Assembly: GCA_030765065.1 (NCBI GenBank)
Contig: CM060977.1
Location: 156,498,052 to 156,562,051 of the forward strand
DNA length: 64,000 bases
Source: Deroplatys truncata
Lineage: Eukaryota > Arthropoda > Insecta > Mantodea > Mantidae
Direction: 5' to 3'
Notes under the pieces: generated by a model
What the model saw: only the letters and a program-made list of their open reading frames with translations
The model's database searches: none
What the model was told of the DNA's origin: nothing
In this document: positions 1 to 11,200 of the stretch, one piece after another
Layout of the letters: the number at the start of each line of letters is the position of its first letter
Numbering within the stretch: the first letter of the stretch is position 1
Translations under genes and position numbers: made by a program

Positions 1-386
1 AGCCTAGTTTCGTATTTTACAGATAGTTCAGATAATATCGTAAGTATTTGGGTAATCAGCATAGTTTCACAGATGCTCGTGATAATTTTTATCAGAGATT
101 TGTATCACAGCTATTTAAGGTAAGTGCAGGTGATTCAGGTTGTATCAATGGTATTTGTGTCATTTTAACAGGTAATTCAGATAGTGTCTAGGTATTTGGG
201 CGATTCAAGCATCATAGGTGTTTAGAGTAACTCAGCTAGTATCACAGGAGGCTAGATTCAATGATCAGGGTTTCGTATCAGAGCTATTTAATGTAATTTC
301 ACTTGATTCGAGTAGTATCACAGGTATTTAAGTCATTTAACGGGCAATTCAACCAGTATCACAGGTACTCATGGTAATATAGAGAG
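1..386 (-). repeat. Degenerate ~30-bp tandem repeat, left arm copy
   Basis: Mirror of 12,290-12,675. Recurring words on the plus strand are CAGCTAGTATCACAGG and related forms. It is cut by the window edge. Confidence 0.75.
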
Positions 387-546
387 TAATTAAATTATAA
401 AACATTTCTCATCCAACGTTACAACAATTTATATACTTTTTTCTAAATCTTACAAACTTATTATATGTTAAACAGTTATTGTACGATGCGGAGAGGGATA
501 AACTGCATATTGGTTCACAAATTGAAAAGCTTTACGTCAACATACC

Positions 547-552
547 TTTATT
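547..552 (-). terminator. Candidate polyadenylation signal for left PolB
   Basis: Mirror of 12,124-12,129. The stretch 387-747 is the mirror of the right 3' flank and shows nothing else. Confidence 0.4.
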
Positions 553-747
553 TTAGTAGGTCTCTCCCCTTTTATCTAGGCTTGAGACTAGCACTAGGAT
601 TGCTCCTAATGGCAGGGTTACCACCTTCCCTTCCATCTTCTTCTTTCTTCATCAGGCGTCAGCTATCTGCATATACAGCACACAGATAACCTTCTTTTTT
701 AAGATTGTAGACTCACGATAAAATCTTTATCTTTAACTTACATTCTT

Positions 748-3700
748 TTAAGCACTGTTTGTAATGGCGTAATGTCCATACGCATATGTTGTTATCCCAT
801 CCTCAGCAATAATTCTTTTATCATCAAACGGAGTCAATGCAATTTTATTCACTTGCACTGTAGCAAGAGCATGCTTTCGTGATAGGATCAGATTCATAGG
901 TGTTCTGATGATTTCACAGGTTTTAAGACAGTCTGTATAGCTGTCAAACGAAATGTACTGCTTAATAGCGCTACGTTTTATACCTTTAATCTTTTTTATC
1001 ATTGACCCTTGAATATCTAAGGCATACATCTTAGGACGTAGTCCAACAAAGCGTAGGATGATTTTGCTATTAGCCTCATCTTTAAATTTTCCCAATACCT
1101 TTTTGTTCTGAGTAGAGTAACATATATGGTTGGCAGGGTAATCAGCTGTATCGAGATGCTCAAGAAAACGTAGCTTGTCCTGGTACACATCTTCAGTTGT
1201 TACACGATGAATGAACGAATCAGTGTCCATATACATAAGCTTCAGGTTTTTAGCTCCATAATAAGGCAACAAAACATCGTAATGATAGTTATACATTAAT
1301 GTCTTGGAGATGTCCAACACACTCATACCAATGTATATAGGCTTGTTGAATACAATCTGACGAGAGGCCATATGTACAGCAGCTAGATTATCAGCATATA
1401 TCGTCCTGTCGATAAACGTAGGCTTGGCGATCAGCTTCTCTAGAGTTTTTTCATTGGTCACCAGTCGTATATCCATGCGGTTACGCAGGTTCTCCATAGT
1501 TTTTCCAAACATAGCGTTGTTAAAGAGCTTGTAGAGATCCTTCTCGAAATCATTTGCAGCTTGTTGTCGTAGCCTGTTGTTAAATTCCACATAAGGTTTC
1601 AACCACTGAGACTGTCGGAATTGTAGCACACGATGGATTTTTGTTAGTCGTAGTCCATGACTAAGAGCTTGCTTCAAAGCCATGTAATGCACTACATACT
1701 TCTTTCGAGGTCCAAGATGAGGTATCAGTTTCTTTGTAGATGATTCCAATGGTTTCATACACTCTGGCAGGAAAGGTAGATCGTTGTGTAGATCGTGAAG
1801 TTCAGCAGGATACTCGATGTCAACTTCTAATATGTACCCATGAGGATCATCTTCTTGTAGTGTTTCTAAGTTGATTTCTTCAGGTGACACCCACTGAAAT
1901 CCAGCAAAAGGAAGAGCGTGACACATTGCCCACCCATATTGGTTATTAGCGTCCTCGTATGTGATAAATTGGGTTGGTCTCGACGGATCAAACTTCTCCA
2001 TATAAGTGTTATTAGCCTCAGCATACCGATGAGAAACTTGGCATAAACCTCCTCTTATACCTGATTCCACCATGAGTAGTTGATCATAATCTTGTAACAG
2101 CTCTAACTTAATTCCAGTATACAGTAACATGGCGTCCCATGTAAGACCTGGAGAGGTAAAATAATGGGCAGGATCAACTTTGTGTGTTTTAAGGGTTTGC
2201 TCTCTGAACGTCTCAAAGACATCAGCTAGAAGAAGTACATCCGAAGTTAAGTAGAGATCGCTGTACTCTCCCAGGTTTCTCACATTGAACAGCTCCCATA
2301 CATTTCTAGCATGATCGTAGTCAGTATCAGTAATTTCTTCTTCATTTAATCTATTGTAGAAGGAGTCCTTAGGAGGCAAGCAGGTCTCGTTCAGGACATC
2401 CCATGACGTAACAAAATCATATGGAAATACACCCTTACGGGTCATCAACATCAATTTGTCTTCTCCAAAGTACTTTAGCGTTTCAGGATACGAGGTTAGA
2501 TTTTTTACCAACTTATCCAAGCTTGTACTGAGGAATCGGAAGCTATCCACAAATCGAAGCTTTATATCTCCTACATACTTGGTGAATGAGATATAGCTTT
2601 CTTCAGAGTTAGGAATTACCTCCACACGTTCACTTGTGCACCCCAGCTCCTTTACAATGAAATGCGAGTCATATCCGCTAAGGTTATGCATGAAGACTGG
2701 TATATATTTAGGTGTTTTACAGGCTAAATTACATTCATTATGAAGACTTCCACGATATTCACCGCTGATGTGATCATGGTCGCGTACTTTATAGTTCTCT
2801 TCTGTAAAGGGTTTTCCACACAAGTAGCATGCTGAAGAAGACTCAAAATCCTTTTGCTGTTGATCCGTAAGTTTCAGAGGCTTAGCAGATTTGTATATAT
2901 TACCAATCATTTCTGCAAGAGATGTAAGGTACAGCATAAACTTCTGAGCAGCATCAGCACCACGATACACATAGGGTTGCTTAGGAAGACCAGTTTCGAG
3001 ATGTTCAACACTGGATGTAGGCTTCACGTAAACACAGAAGCTCATTGGTGTGTGCTCTTGATAAGGGGTTGTATAGGAAGTTTCAGGATTGGGTATACAC
3101 GTTTGGCATGGAGTGAGAATACTCTCAAAATCAGCATAGATGACATAAGGTACTTTCAGCATCCTCTCAACATTTTTAAACTGAACAATTGATTTCTCCT
3201 TGGTAGGCATAACTACCCTCGCAACACCATGTTGAATACAGAAGGCTACATGTTCTTGCAGTTTTTCCTGTCCACTTCGTCCATATCGATCATCAAAATG
3301 TGTAAAGCAGCGCTTACAAGTATAAACCCGTCCATTATGGTTAGTTTTCTGGCGTCGAACGAGTTTCTCAAAATTCTTTATATACACGTAGTGATGTTTT
3401 CCACTGCTGTCATTCAATAGTAGCAGGTCGCGATGTTCAGGTAGTTCAATGTCAGCAACCTTTATTGGATACACTTCATGCTTCTCATCCAGCCCGAAAA
3501 CGTTAATGGATATCTTGTTAAACTTCTCAAATTTAGGTATTTGAGAAAGTGGAGTAGGGTAGGAAACACAGCTGAAGTCGTACTTATCTTGAAGTTCTTT
3601 GTATTTGCTGACGCGTTGAGGCTTGATGCTCACGAATTTGGCCAGTATAGAGTACATGAAACATTTCTCGTCGCTAAAGTTCTGGATGTTTATACATGCT

Positions 3701-4401
3701 TTCCTTGCTTCAACAGCTGACGGTAGTGGTATGTAGCTACTTCCTCGTAACGGGTTGTACTTGTTGATACGAAGTCGAACTCCTTCCACAGCAAGCAAAG
3801 CCCAGCTGCTACCCTTAAGCTGAGACTCCTCCATTTCAGTCACCAATTTCTTGAATTTCACTTCCATCGTTGAGTCCAGATCAGTTTCCAGGAAAACAGC
3901 TTGATTCCGTGTTTTAAATGTTTTGTCACAGGTTTCTCCAATACTGTTAACAAATCGACACTCAGCCAGCAGATTAATTTTAACACTCTTATGAATGCTA
4001 AGCTCTTTATGCACAGCATGGATTATACGTTGTTTTGCCTCTTGCAGATACATATTTAGGTCCTTAGCTGATTCGCATCGTATAAAATACGATTTCAATC
4101 GTCCTTCGAATGAAGTTTCGTATTCTTTCATATCGCAGTCCTCCATTGTTGACAGCAACTGATGTTTAGTTGGCTCCAATCTTCTTTTCTTCTGAGGGCT
4201 GCTTATTTCACATATATCTTCGTGTCGCTGTCCCTTATAACAATCTTTGAAGGTTACATTACAATGTTTACATTTGAAGAGCTTCTTGCAGCTCATCTCG
4301 TGTCTTCTCTTGTCATAACCTCGGAGGAACTTCTTCCCACATTTTCCGCATGCATATCCAGTAGCGCTTGGAATAATATCCTTATACGCTGAGTTATTCA
4401 T
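748..4401 (-). CDS. PolB: Protein-primed type family-B DNA polymerase (left palindrome copy)
   Basis: This 1,217-residue frame is identical in protein sequence to the copy at 8,275-11,928; residue positions and motifs are given there. It is read from the minus strand, so transcription runs away from the palindrome centre towards the window start. Its ATG lies at 4,399-4,401 and its mirror promoter (TATA on the minus strand at 4,560-4,567) lies about 160 bp upstream. The stop is followed by an AATAAA on the minus strand at 547-552. All exonuclease and polymerase catalytic residues are present and there is no frameshift. Perfect identity to the partner means very recent duplication, conversion, or an artefact; if it is an artefact, only one real gene exists. 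Confidence 0.9.
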   Translation of the reverse strand: MNNSAYKDIIPSATGYACGKCGKKFLRGYDKRRHEMSCKKLFKCKHCNVTFKDCYKGQRHEDICEISSPQKKRRLEPTKHQLLSTMEDCDMKEYETSFEGRLKSYFIRCESAKDLNMYLQEAKQRIIHAVHKELSIHKSVKINLLAECRFVNSIGETCDKTFKTRNQAVFLETDLDSTMEVKFKKLVTEMEESQLKGSSWALLAVEGVRLRINKYNPLRGSSYIPLPSAVEARKACINIQNFSDEKCFMYSILAKFVSIKPQRVSKYKELQDKYDFSCVSYPTPLSQIPKFEKFNKISINVFGLDEKHEVYPIKVADIELPEHRDLLLLNDSSGKHHYVYIKNFEKLVRRQKTNHNGRVYTCKRCFTHFDDRYGRSGQEKLQEHVAFCIQHGVARVVMPTKEKSIVQFKNVERMLKVPYVIYADFESILTPCQTCIPNPETSYTTPYQEHTPMSFCVYVKPTSSVEHLETGLPKQPYVYRGADAAQKFMLYLTSLAEMIGNIYKSAKPLKLTDQQQKDFESSSACYLCGKPFTEENYKVRDHDHISGEYRGSLHNECNLACKTPKYIPVFMHNLSGYDSHFIVKELGCTSERVEVIPNSEESYISFTKYVGDIKLRFVDSFRFLSTSLDKLVKNLTSYPETLKYFGEDKLMLMTRKGVFPYDFVTSWDVLNETCLPPKDSFYNRLNEEEITDTDYDHARNVWELFNVRNLGEYSDLYLTSDVLLLADVFETFREQTLKTHKVDPAHYFTSPGLTWDAMLLYTGIKLELLQDYDQLLMVESGIRGGLCQVSHRYAEANNTYMEKFDPSRPTQFITYEDANNQYGWAMCHALPFAGFQWVSPEEINLETLQEDDPHGYILEVDIEYPAELHDLHNDLPFLPECMKPLESSTKKLIPHLGPRKKYVVHYMALKQALSHGLRLTKIHRVLQFRQSQWLKPYVEFNNRLRQQAANDFEKDLYKLFNNAMFGKTMENLRNRMDIRLVTNEKTLEKLIAKPTFIDRTIYADNLAAVHMASRQIVFNKPIYIGMSVLDISKTLMYNYHYDVLLPYYGAKNLKLMYMDTDSFIHRVTTEDVYQDKLRFLEHLDTADYPANHICYSTQNKKVLGKFKDEANSKIILRFVGLRPKMYALDIQGSMIKKIKGIKRSAIKQYISFDSYTDCLKTCEIIRTPMNLILSRKHALATVQVNKIALTPFDDKRIIAEDGITTYAYGHYAITNSA

Positions 4402-4531
4402 CTTTATTCTTGATGTAATAACGTATTAATCACTGATCAATGAAATGTAGACCTCTTCACCTTGACACCACTTTAGAAAGCTGATTATTCTTGGAGAGAA
4501 CACGATGTTAACACCTCAAGACTAATTAGCA

Positions 4532-4567
4532 CAATGAAGTCCAATGCCCTAGATCACCATATTTATA
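4532..4567 (-). promoter_or_regulatory. TATA box and initiator-like site for the left PolB gene
   Basis: Exact mirror of the right-arm promoter: TATA element on the minus strand at 4,560-4,567, initiator-like site at 4,532-4,537. Confidence 0.6.
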
Positions 4568-4670
4568 GAGGGAGCACGAACCTTTTAGATCAATCATAAA
4601 CTCCCTCCATAACCACCTGTATATGATCGCTCAACGTGTACTAACCCCCCACCCATATAACCTCAAGTCT

Positions 4671-4712
4671 AGAGACAGGATGTTTATGACGTCACACCCA
4701 GAGACAGGATGT
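4671..4712 (-). promoter_or_regulatory. CRE site between direct repeats, upstream of left PolB
   Basis: Mirror of 7,964-8,005; the TGACGTCA core is at 4,687-4,694. Confidence 0.5.
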
Positions 4713-5061
4713 CTGGCAGCATCAAACACGTTTAAACTCGTCTCATAACTACCTGCTTATGCTGTCACACCAGCAAGAGAAGTATTCCCACACGCTCATT
4801 CAGACATATATTTCAAATTCAAGCCCACCACCACCATCACCACCTATTGTACCAAGGTTAATTCAAGTTGTATTATCACAACACTTAAAAGTAAAAGCTT
4901 AAAAGGAAACCTAGAAGATTTTCCCCCTTATTTACTTAATTATTTCATGTTTTTATTCCCTTTTCAATTCTTCCTTTCCATCTTCTCACAGAAAGACCAT
5001 TACATTTCACTACAATCATGAGAAAAGCAATTTTTCCAGAGTTACACAGATTCTAAGCTTC

Positions 5062-6171
5062 TAAATCGAACCCGGTAATACTTTTAATAAATGTATTTTA
5101 GCTCCCCAATATCAGCATCTACCATTTAATCTTTACTCGAACCTGATATGATCCATAAGCTTGAGGATATATGAAATCACCCTTCGGGATTCGATCTAAG
5201 TACTTTAAAGTAATTTTTGTCACGATAACGATATTTAAGGACTAGATACTCTGTTTACGTTTACCTTGACATGTCTATCTAAATTAAATTACGAGTTATT
5301 AAATTTTTGCAAGTAAATTTCATTGAATCGGTATTCGAACCCAGAACACCAGGAACAAAATAATTTATAATATTAGTCTGACATGTTAAACAAAGTTGTA
5401 TGCAGTTACATCATCGATCTAGGTGATATATTCTAGTGTACAGAGGAAAATTAAGGAAGTCATTAAAAGATGGGGAATCGAACCAAGCACAACTGATTGA
5501 TAATTATATACAGTATTAATTACCCCTCATAGGAGCTATCAATCATGTTTTGGTTCACTCGTCTACCTCTCTTAGTTTCTGAGATAATGACGATTTAAAA
5601 TTAGGATCGAACCCAGGACGTCATGTATCTAATTACACATCCACAAGATACTACCTAATAACATAAACGCAATAAAGTTTATTTGGCGTCTTTATCGTAA
5701 TTGGTTTAGGAGTTATTAAATTTATAATTAAATTCCATCGAATCAGTATTCGAACCCAGAACACCAAGAACAAAATAATTTACAATATGAGTTTGGTATG
5801 CTTAAAGGTGCTGTATGTAGTTACAGCATCAATGTAACTGATATTTTCTAGAGTATAGAGTAAAATTAAGGAAGTCATTAAAAAATCGGGATTCGAACTA
5901 GAGACAACTGATTGAAAATTATATACAGTATTAATTACCCTTCATAGGAGCTATCAATCATGCTTTGGTGCATTCCGCTAACGTTCTTAGTTTCCGAGAT
6001 AATGGAGATTTAAAAATTAAGAATCGAACCCTGGACACCAGGTACCAAAATATACATTTACAAGAAACTACCTAATGACATTAATGTAATAAAGTTTATT
6101 TGGCGTCTTTATCTTAATTAGTCTCCGAGTTATTAGAAGATGAATTTGTAATCACTCGTAGGATTCGAACC
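5062..6171 (-). repeat. Iteron array: ten B-box/T-arm-like sites (left arm mirror)
   Basis: Mirror image of 6,505-7,614. The sites appear on the plus strand as GGATTCGAACC-like words, for example at 6,161-6,171 and 5,746-5,756. The 417-bp units lie at 5,697-6,113 and 5,280-5,696. The only arm-to-arm difference I found (5,983) is inside this array. Confidence 0.85.
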
Positions 6172-6302
6172 CAGGCATCCCGGTCAACTTGGAACAATGT
6201 TCTAATGACGCGGCGCATTCCAAAGAATTGATTAGTTTTTATCCCATTGTTCTATCTCTTTTCATTCAGGAGATATAAGCGATTAAACAGTAGAAATAGA
6301 AT

Positions 6303-6373
6303 GGGCGGAGCTTGCCGGCATAGATCAAAGAACTTTATCAGATGTCGGCATCTCTCTGTGCGCTCAAACCGGT
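6303..6373. other. Asymmetric 71-bp spacer at the palindrome centre, with a bulged hairpin
   Basis: The two arms stop matching at 6,302 and 6,374. The spacer contains TGCCGGCAT at 6,313-6,321 facing ATGTCGGCA at 6,342-6,350 (nine pairs, one of them G-T), with an inner AAAG/CTTT stem at 6,327-6,330 and 6,333-6,336 and a possible outer GAG/CTC stem. This small hairpin is centred at 6,331.5, not on the palindrome axis at 6,338. A self-complementary terminal fold is what hairpin telomeres of linear replicons look like, but an asymmetric loop is also normal at inverted duplications made by template switching. It does not resemble the standard PacBio hairpin adapter. Confidence 0.75.
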
Positions 6374-6504
6374 ATTCTATTTCTACTGTTTAATCGCTTA
6401 TATCTCCTGAATGAAAAGAGATAGAACAATGGGATAAAAACTAATCAATTCTTTGGAATGCGCCGCGTCATTAGAACATTGTTCCAAGTTGACCGGGATG
6501 CCTG

Positions 6505-7614
6505 GGTTCGAATCCTACGAGTGATTACAAATTCATCTTCTAATAACTCGGAGACTAATTAAGATAAAGACGCCAAATAAACTTTATTACATTAATGTCA
6601 TTAGGTAGTTTCTTGTAAATGTATATTTTGGTACCTGGTGTCCAGGGTTCGATTCTTAATTTTTAAATCTCCATTATCTCGGAAACTAAGAAAGTTAGCG
6701 GAATGCACCAAAGCATGATTGATAGCTCCTATGAAGGGTAATTAATACTGTATATAATTTTCAATCAGTTGTCTCTAGTTCGAATCCCGATTTTTTAATG
6801 ACTTCCTTAATTTTACTCTATACTCTAGAAAATATCAGTTACATTGATGCTGTAACTACATACAGCACCTTTAAGCATACCAAACTCATATTGTAAATTA
6901 TTTTGTTCTTGGTGTTCTGGGTTCGAATACTGATTCGATGGAATTTAATTATAAATTTAATAACTCCTAAACCAATTACGATAAAGACGCCAAATAAACT
7001 TTATTGCGTTTATGTTATTAGGTAGTATCTTGTGGATGTGTAATTAGATACATGACGTCCTGGGTTCGATCCTAATTTTAAATCGTCATTATCTCAGAAA
7101 CTAAGAGAGGTAGACGAGTGAACCAAAACATGATTGATAGCTCCTATGAGGGGTAATTAATACTGTATATAATTATCAATCAGTTGTGCTTGGTTCGATT
7201 CCCCATCTTTTAATGACTTCCTTAATTTTCCTCTGTACACTAGAATATATCACCTAGATCGATGATGTAACTGCATACAACTTTGTTTAACATGTCAGAC
7301 TAATATTATAAATTATTTTGTTCCTGGTGTTCTGGGTTCGAATACCGATTCAATGAAATTTACTTGCAAAAATTTAATAACTCGTAATTTAATTTAGATA
7401 GACATGTCAAGGTAAACGTAAACAGAGTATCTAGTCCTTAAATATCGTTATCGTGACAAAAATTACTTTAAAGTACTTAGATCGAATCCCGAAGGGTGAT
7501 TTCATATATCCTCAAGCTTATGGATCATATCAGGTTCGAGTAAAGATTAAATGGTAGATGCTGATATTGGGGAGCTAAAATACATTTATTAAAAGTATTA
7601 CCGGGTTCGATTTA
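6505..7614 (+). repeat. Iteron array: ten B-box/T-arm-like sites in ~139-bp monomers (right arm)
   Basis: Matches to GGTTCGAATCC (RNA polymerase III B-box, tRNA T-arm) begin at 6,505, 6,646, 6,777, 6,920, 7,063, 7,192, 7,335, 7,480, 7,533 and 7,604. The first eight are 129 to 145 bp apart. Three sites make a 417-bp unit that is tandemly duplicated: unit 1 at 6,563-6,979 and unit 2 at 6,980-7,396, both starting GATAAAGACGCC. Before several sites there is also a CTGGTGTYCWGG-like stretch, as in the 3' half of a tRNA. I see no convincing A-box or complete cloverleaf, so these are not called tRNA genes. All sites share the orientation of the PolB gene. Confidence 0.85.
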
Positions 7615-7963
7615 GAAGCTTAGAATCTGTGTAACTCTGGAAAAATTGCTTTTCTCATGATTGTAGTGAAATGTAATGGTCTTTCTGTGAGAAGATGGAA
7701 AGGAAGAATTGAAAAGGGAATAAAAACATGAAATAATTAAGTAAATAAGGGGGAAAATCTTCTAGGTTTCCTTTTAAGCTTTTACTTTTAAGTGTTGTGA
7801 TAATACAACTTGAATTAACCTTGGTACAATAGGTGGTGATGGTGGTGGTGGGCTTGAATTTGAAATATATGTCTGAATGAGCGTGTGGGAATACTTCTCT
7901 TGCTGGTGTGACAGCATAAGCAGGTAGTTATGAGACGAGTTTAAACGTGTTTGATGCTGCCAG

Positions 7964-8005
7964 ACATCCTGTCTCTGGGTGTGACGTCATAAACATCCTG
8001 TCTCT
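7964..8005 (+). promoter_or_regulatory. CRE site between two 13-bp direct repeats, upstream of right PolB
   Basis: ACATCCTGTCTCT occurs at 7,964-7,976 and again at 7,993-8,005, 29 bp apart. Between them lies the palindromic TGACGTCA (7,982-7,989), the full consensus for CREB/ATF bZIP factors. It is about 120 bp upstream of the TATA box. Function is inferred from the motif only. Confidence 0.5.
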
Positions 8006-8108
8006 AGACTTGAGGTTATATGGGTGGGGGGTTAGTACACGTTGAGCGATCATATACAGGTGGTTATGGAGGGAGTTTATGATTGATCTAAAAGGTTCGT
8101 GCTCCCTC

Positions 8109-8144
8109 TATAAATATGGTGATCTAGGGCATTGGACTTCATTG
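8109..8144 (+). promoter_or_regulatory. TATA box and initiator-like site for the right PolB gene
   Basis: TATAAATA at 8,109-8,116 is followed 30 bp later by TCATTG at 8,139-8,144, close to the insect initiator TCAGTY. This spacing is typical of RNA polymerase II core promoters and gives a 5' leader of about 135 nt before the ATG at 8,275. It argues for expression in an animal nucleus. Confidence 0.6.
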
Positions 8145-8274
8145 TGCTAATTAGTCTTGAGGTGTTAACATCGTGTTCTCTCCAAGAATAATCAGCTTTC
8201 TAAAGTGGTGTCAAGGTGAAGAGGTCTACATTTCATTGATCAGTGATTAATACGTTATTACATCAAGAATAAAG

Positions 8275-11200
8275 ATGAATAACTCAGCGTATAAGGATAT
8301 TATTCCAAGCGCTACTGGATATGCATGCGGAAAATGTGGGAAGAAGTTCCTCCGAGGTTATGACAAGAGAAGACACGAGATGAGCTGCAAGAAGCTCTTC
8401 AAATGTAAACATTGTAATGTAACCTTCAAAGATTGTTATAAGGGACAGCGACACGAAGATATATGTGAAATAAGCAGCCCTCAGAAGAAAAGAAGATTGG
8501 AGCCAACTAAACATCAGTTGCTGTCAACAATGGAGGACTGCGATATGAAAGAATACGAAACTTCATTCGAAGGACGATTGAAATCGTATTTTATACGATG
8601 CGAATCAGCTAAGGACCTAAATATGTATCTGCAAGAGGCAAAACAACGTATAATCCATGCTGTGCATAAAGAGCTTAGCATTCATAAGAGTGTTAAAATT
8701 AATCTGCTGGCTGAGTGTCGATTTGTTAACAGTATTGGAGAAACCTGTGACAAAACATTTAAAACACGGAATCAAGCTGTTTTCCTGGAAACTGATCTGG
8801 ACTCAACGATGGAAGTGAAATTCAAGAAATTGGTGACTGAAATGGAGGAGTCTCAGCTTAAGGGTAGCAGCTGGGCTTTGCTTGCTGTGGAAGGAGTTCG
8901 ACTTCGTATCAACAAGTACAACCCGTTACGAGGAAGTAGCTACATACCACTACCGTCAGCTGTTGAAGCAAGGAAAGCATGTATAAACATCCAGAACTTT
9001 AGCGACGAGAAATGTTTCATGTACTCTATACTGGCCAAATTCGTGAGCATCAAGCCTCAACGCGTCAGCAAATACAAAGAACTTCAAGATAAGTACGACT
9101 TCAGCTGTGTTTCCTACCCTACTCCACTTTCTCAAATACCTAAATTTGAGAAGTTTAACAAGATATCCATTAACGTTTTCGGGCTGGATGAGAAGCATGA
9201 AGTGTATCCAATAAAGGTTGCTGACATTGAACTACCTGAACATCGCGACCTGCTACTATTGAATGACAGCAGTGGAAAACATCACTACGTGTATATAAAG
9301 AATTTTGAGAAACTCGTTCGACGCCAGAAAACTAACCATAATGGACGGGTTTATACTTGTAAGCGCTGCTTTACACATTTTGATGATCGATATGGACGAA
9401 GTGGACAGGAAAAACTGCAAGAACATGTAGCCTTCTGTATTCAACATGGTGTTGCGAGGGTAGTTATGCCTACCAAGGAGAAATCAATTGTTCAGTTTAA
9501 AAATGTTGAGAGGATGCTGAAAGTACCTTATGTCATCTATGCTGATTTTGAGAGTATTCTCACTCCATGCCAAACGTGTATACCCAATCCTGAAACTTCC
9601 TATACAACCCCTTATCAAGAGCACACACCAATGAGCTTCTGTGTTTACGTGAAGCCTACATCCAGTGTTGAACATCTCGAAACTGGTCTTCCTAAGCAAC
9701 CCTATGTGTATCGTGGTGCTGATGCTGCTCAGAAGTTTATGCTGTACCTTACATCTCTTGCAGAAATGATTGGTAATATATACAAATCTGCTAAGCCTCT
9801 GAAACTTACGGATCAACAGCAAAAGGATTTTGAGTCTTCTTCAGCATGCTACTTGTGTGGAAAACCCTTTACAGAAGAGAACTATAAAGTACGCGACCAT
9901 GATCACATCAGCGGTGAATATCGTGGAAGTCTTCATAATGAATGTAATTTAGCCTGTAAAACACCTAAATATATACCAGTCTTCATGCATAACCTTAGCG
10001 GATATGACTCGCATTTCATTGTAAAGGAGCTGGGGTGCACAAGTGAACGTGTGGAGGTAATTCCTAACTCTGAAGAAAGCTATATCTCATTCACCAAGTA
10101 TGTAGGAGATATAAAGCTTCGATTTGTGGATAGCTTCCGATTCCTCAGTACAAGCTTGGATAAGTTGGTAAAAAATCTAACCTCGTATCCTGAAACGCTA
10201 AAGTACTTTGGAGAAGACAAATTGATGTTGATGACCCGTAAGGGTGTATTTCCATATGATTTTGTTACGTCATGGGATGTCCTGAACGAGACCTGCTTGC
10301 CTCCTAAGGACTCCTTCTACAATAGATTAAATGAAGAAGAAATTACTGATACTGACTACGATCATGCTAGAAATGTATGGGAGCTGTTCAATGTGAGAAA
10401 CCTGGGAGAGTACAGCGATCTCTACTTAACTTCGGATGTACTTCTTCTAGCTGATGTCTTTGAGACGTTCAGAGAGCAAACCCTTAAAACACACAAAGTT
10501 GATCCTGCCCATTATTTTACCTCTCCAGGTCTTACATGGGACGCCATGTTACTGTATACTGGAATTAAGTTAGAGCTGTTACAAGATTATGATCAACTAC
10601 TCATGGTGGAATCAGGTATAAGAGGAGGTTTATGCCAAGTTTCTCATCGGTATGCTGAGGCTAATAACACTTATATGGAGAAGTTTGATCCGTCGAGACC
10701 AACCCAATTTATCACATACGAGGACGCTAATAACCAATATGGGTGGGCAATGTGTCACGCTCTTCCTTTTGCTGGATTTCAGTGGGTGTCACCTGAAGAA
10801 ATCAACTTAGAAACACTACAAGAAGATGATCCTCATGGGTACATATTAGAAGTTGACATCGAGTATCCTGCTGAACTTCACGATCTACACAACGATCTAC
10901 CTTTCCTGCCAGAGTGTATGAAACCATTGGAATCATCTACAAAGAAACTGATACCTCATCTTGGACCTCGAAAGAAGTATGTAGTGCATTACATGGCTTT
11001 GAAGCAAGCTCTTAGTCATGGACTACGACTAACAAAAATCCATCGTGTGCTACAATTCCGACAGTCTCAGTGGTTGAAACCTTATGTGGAATTTAACAAC
11101 AGGCTACGACAACAAGCTGCAAATGATTTCGAGAAGGATCTCTACAAGCTCTTTAACAACGCTATGTTTGGAAAAACTATGGAGAACCTGCGTAACCGCA

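Noticed and set aside
6303..6373. Sequencing adapter remnant at the palindrome centre
   Set aside because: The spacer does not resemble the standard PacBio hairpin adapter as I know it. This does not exclude other fold-back artefacts.
5000..7700. CRISPR-like array
   Set aside because: The regularly spaced conserved word is only 11 bp and the intervals are themselves repeated (417-bp units), in a eukaryotic context.
2854..9822. Open frames opposite the two PolB genes
   Set aside because: Shadows of the PolB coding sequence on the other strand, mirrored between the arms; no independent support.
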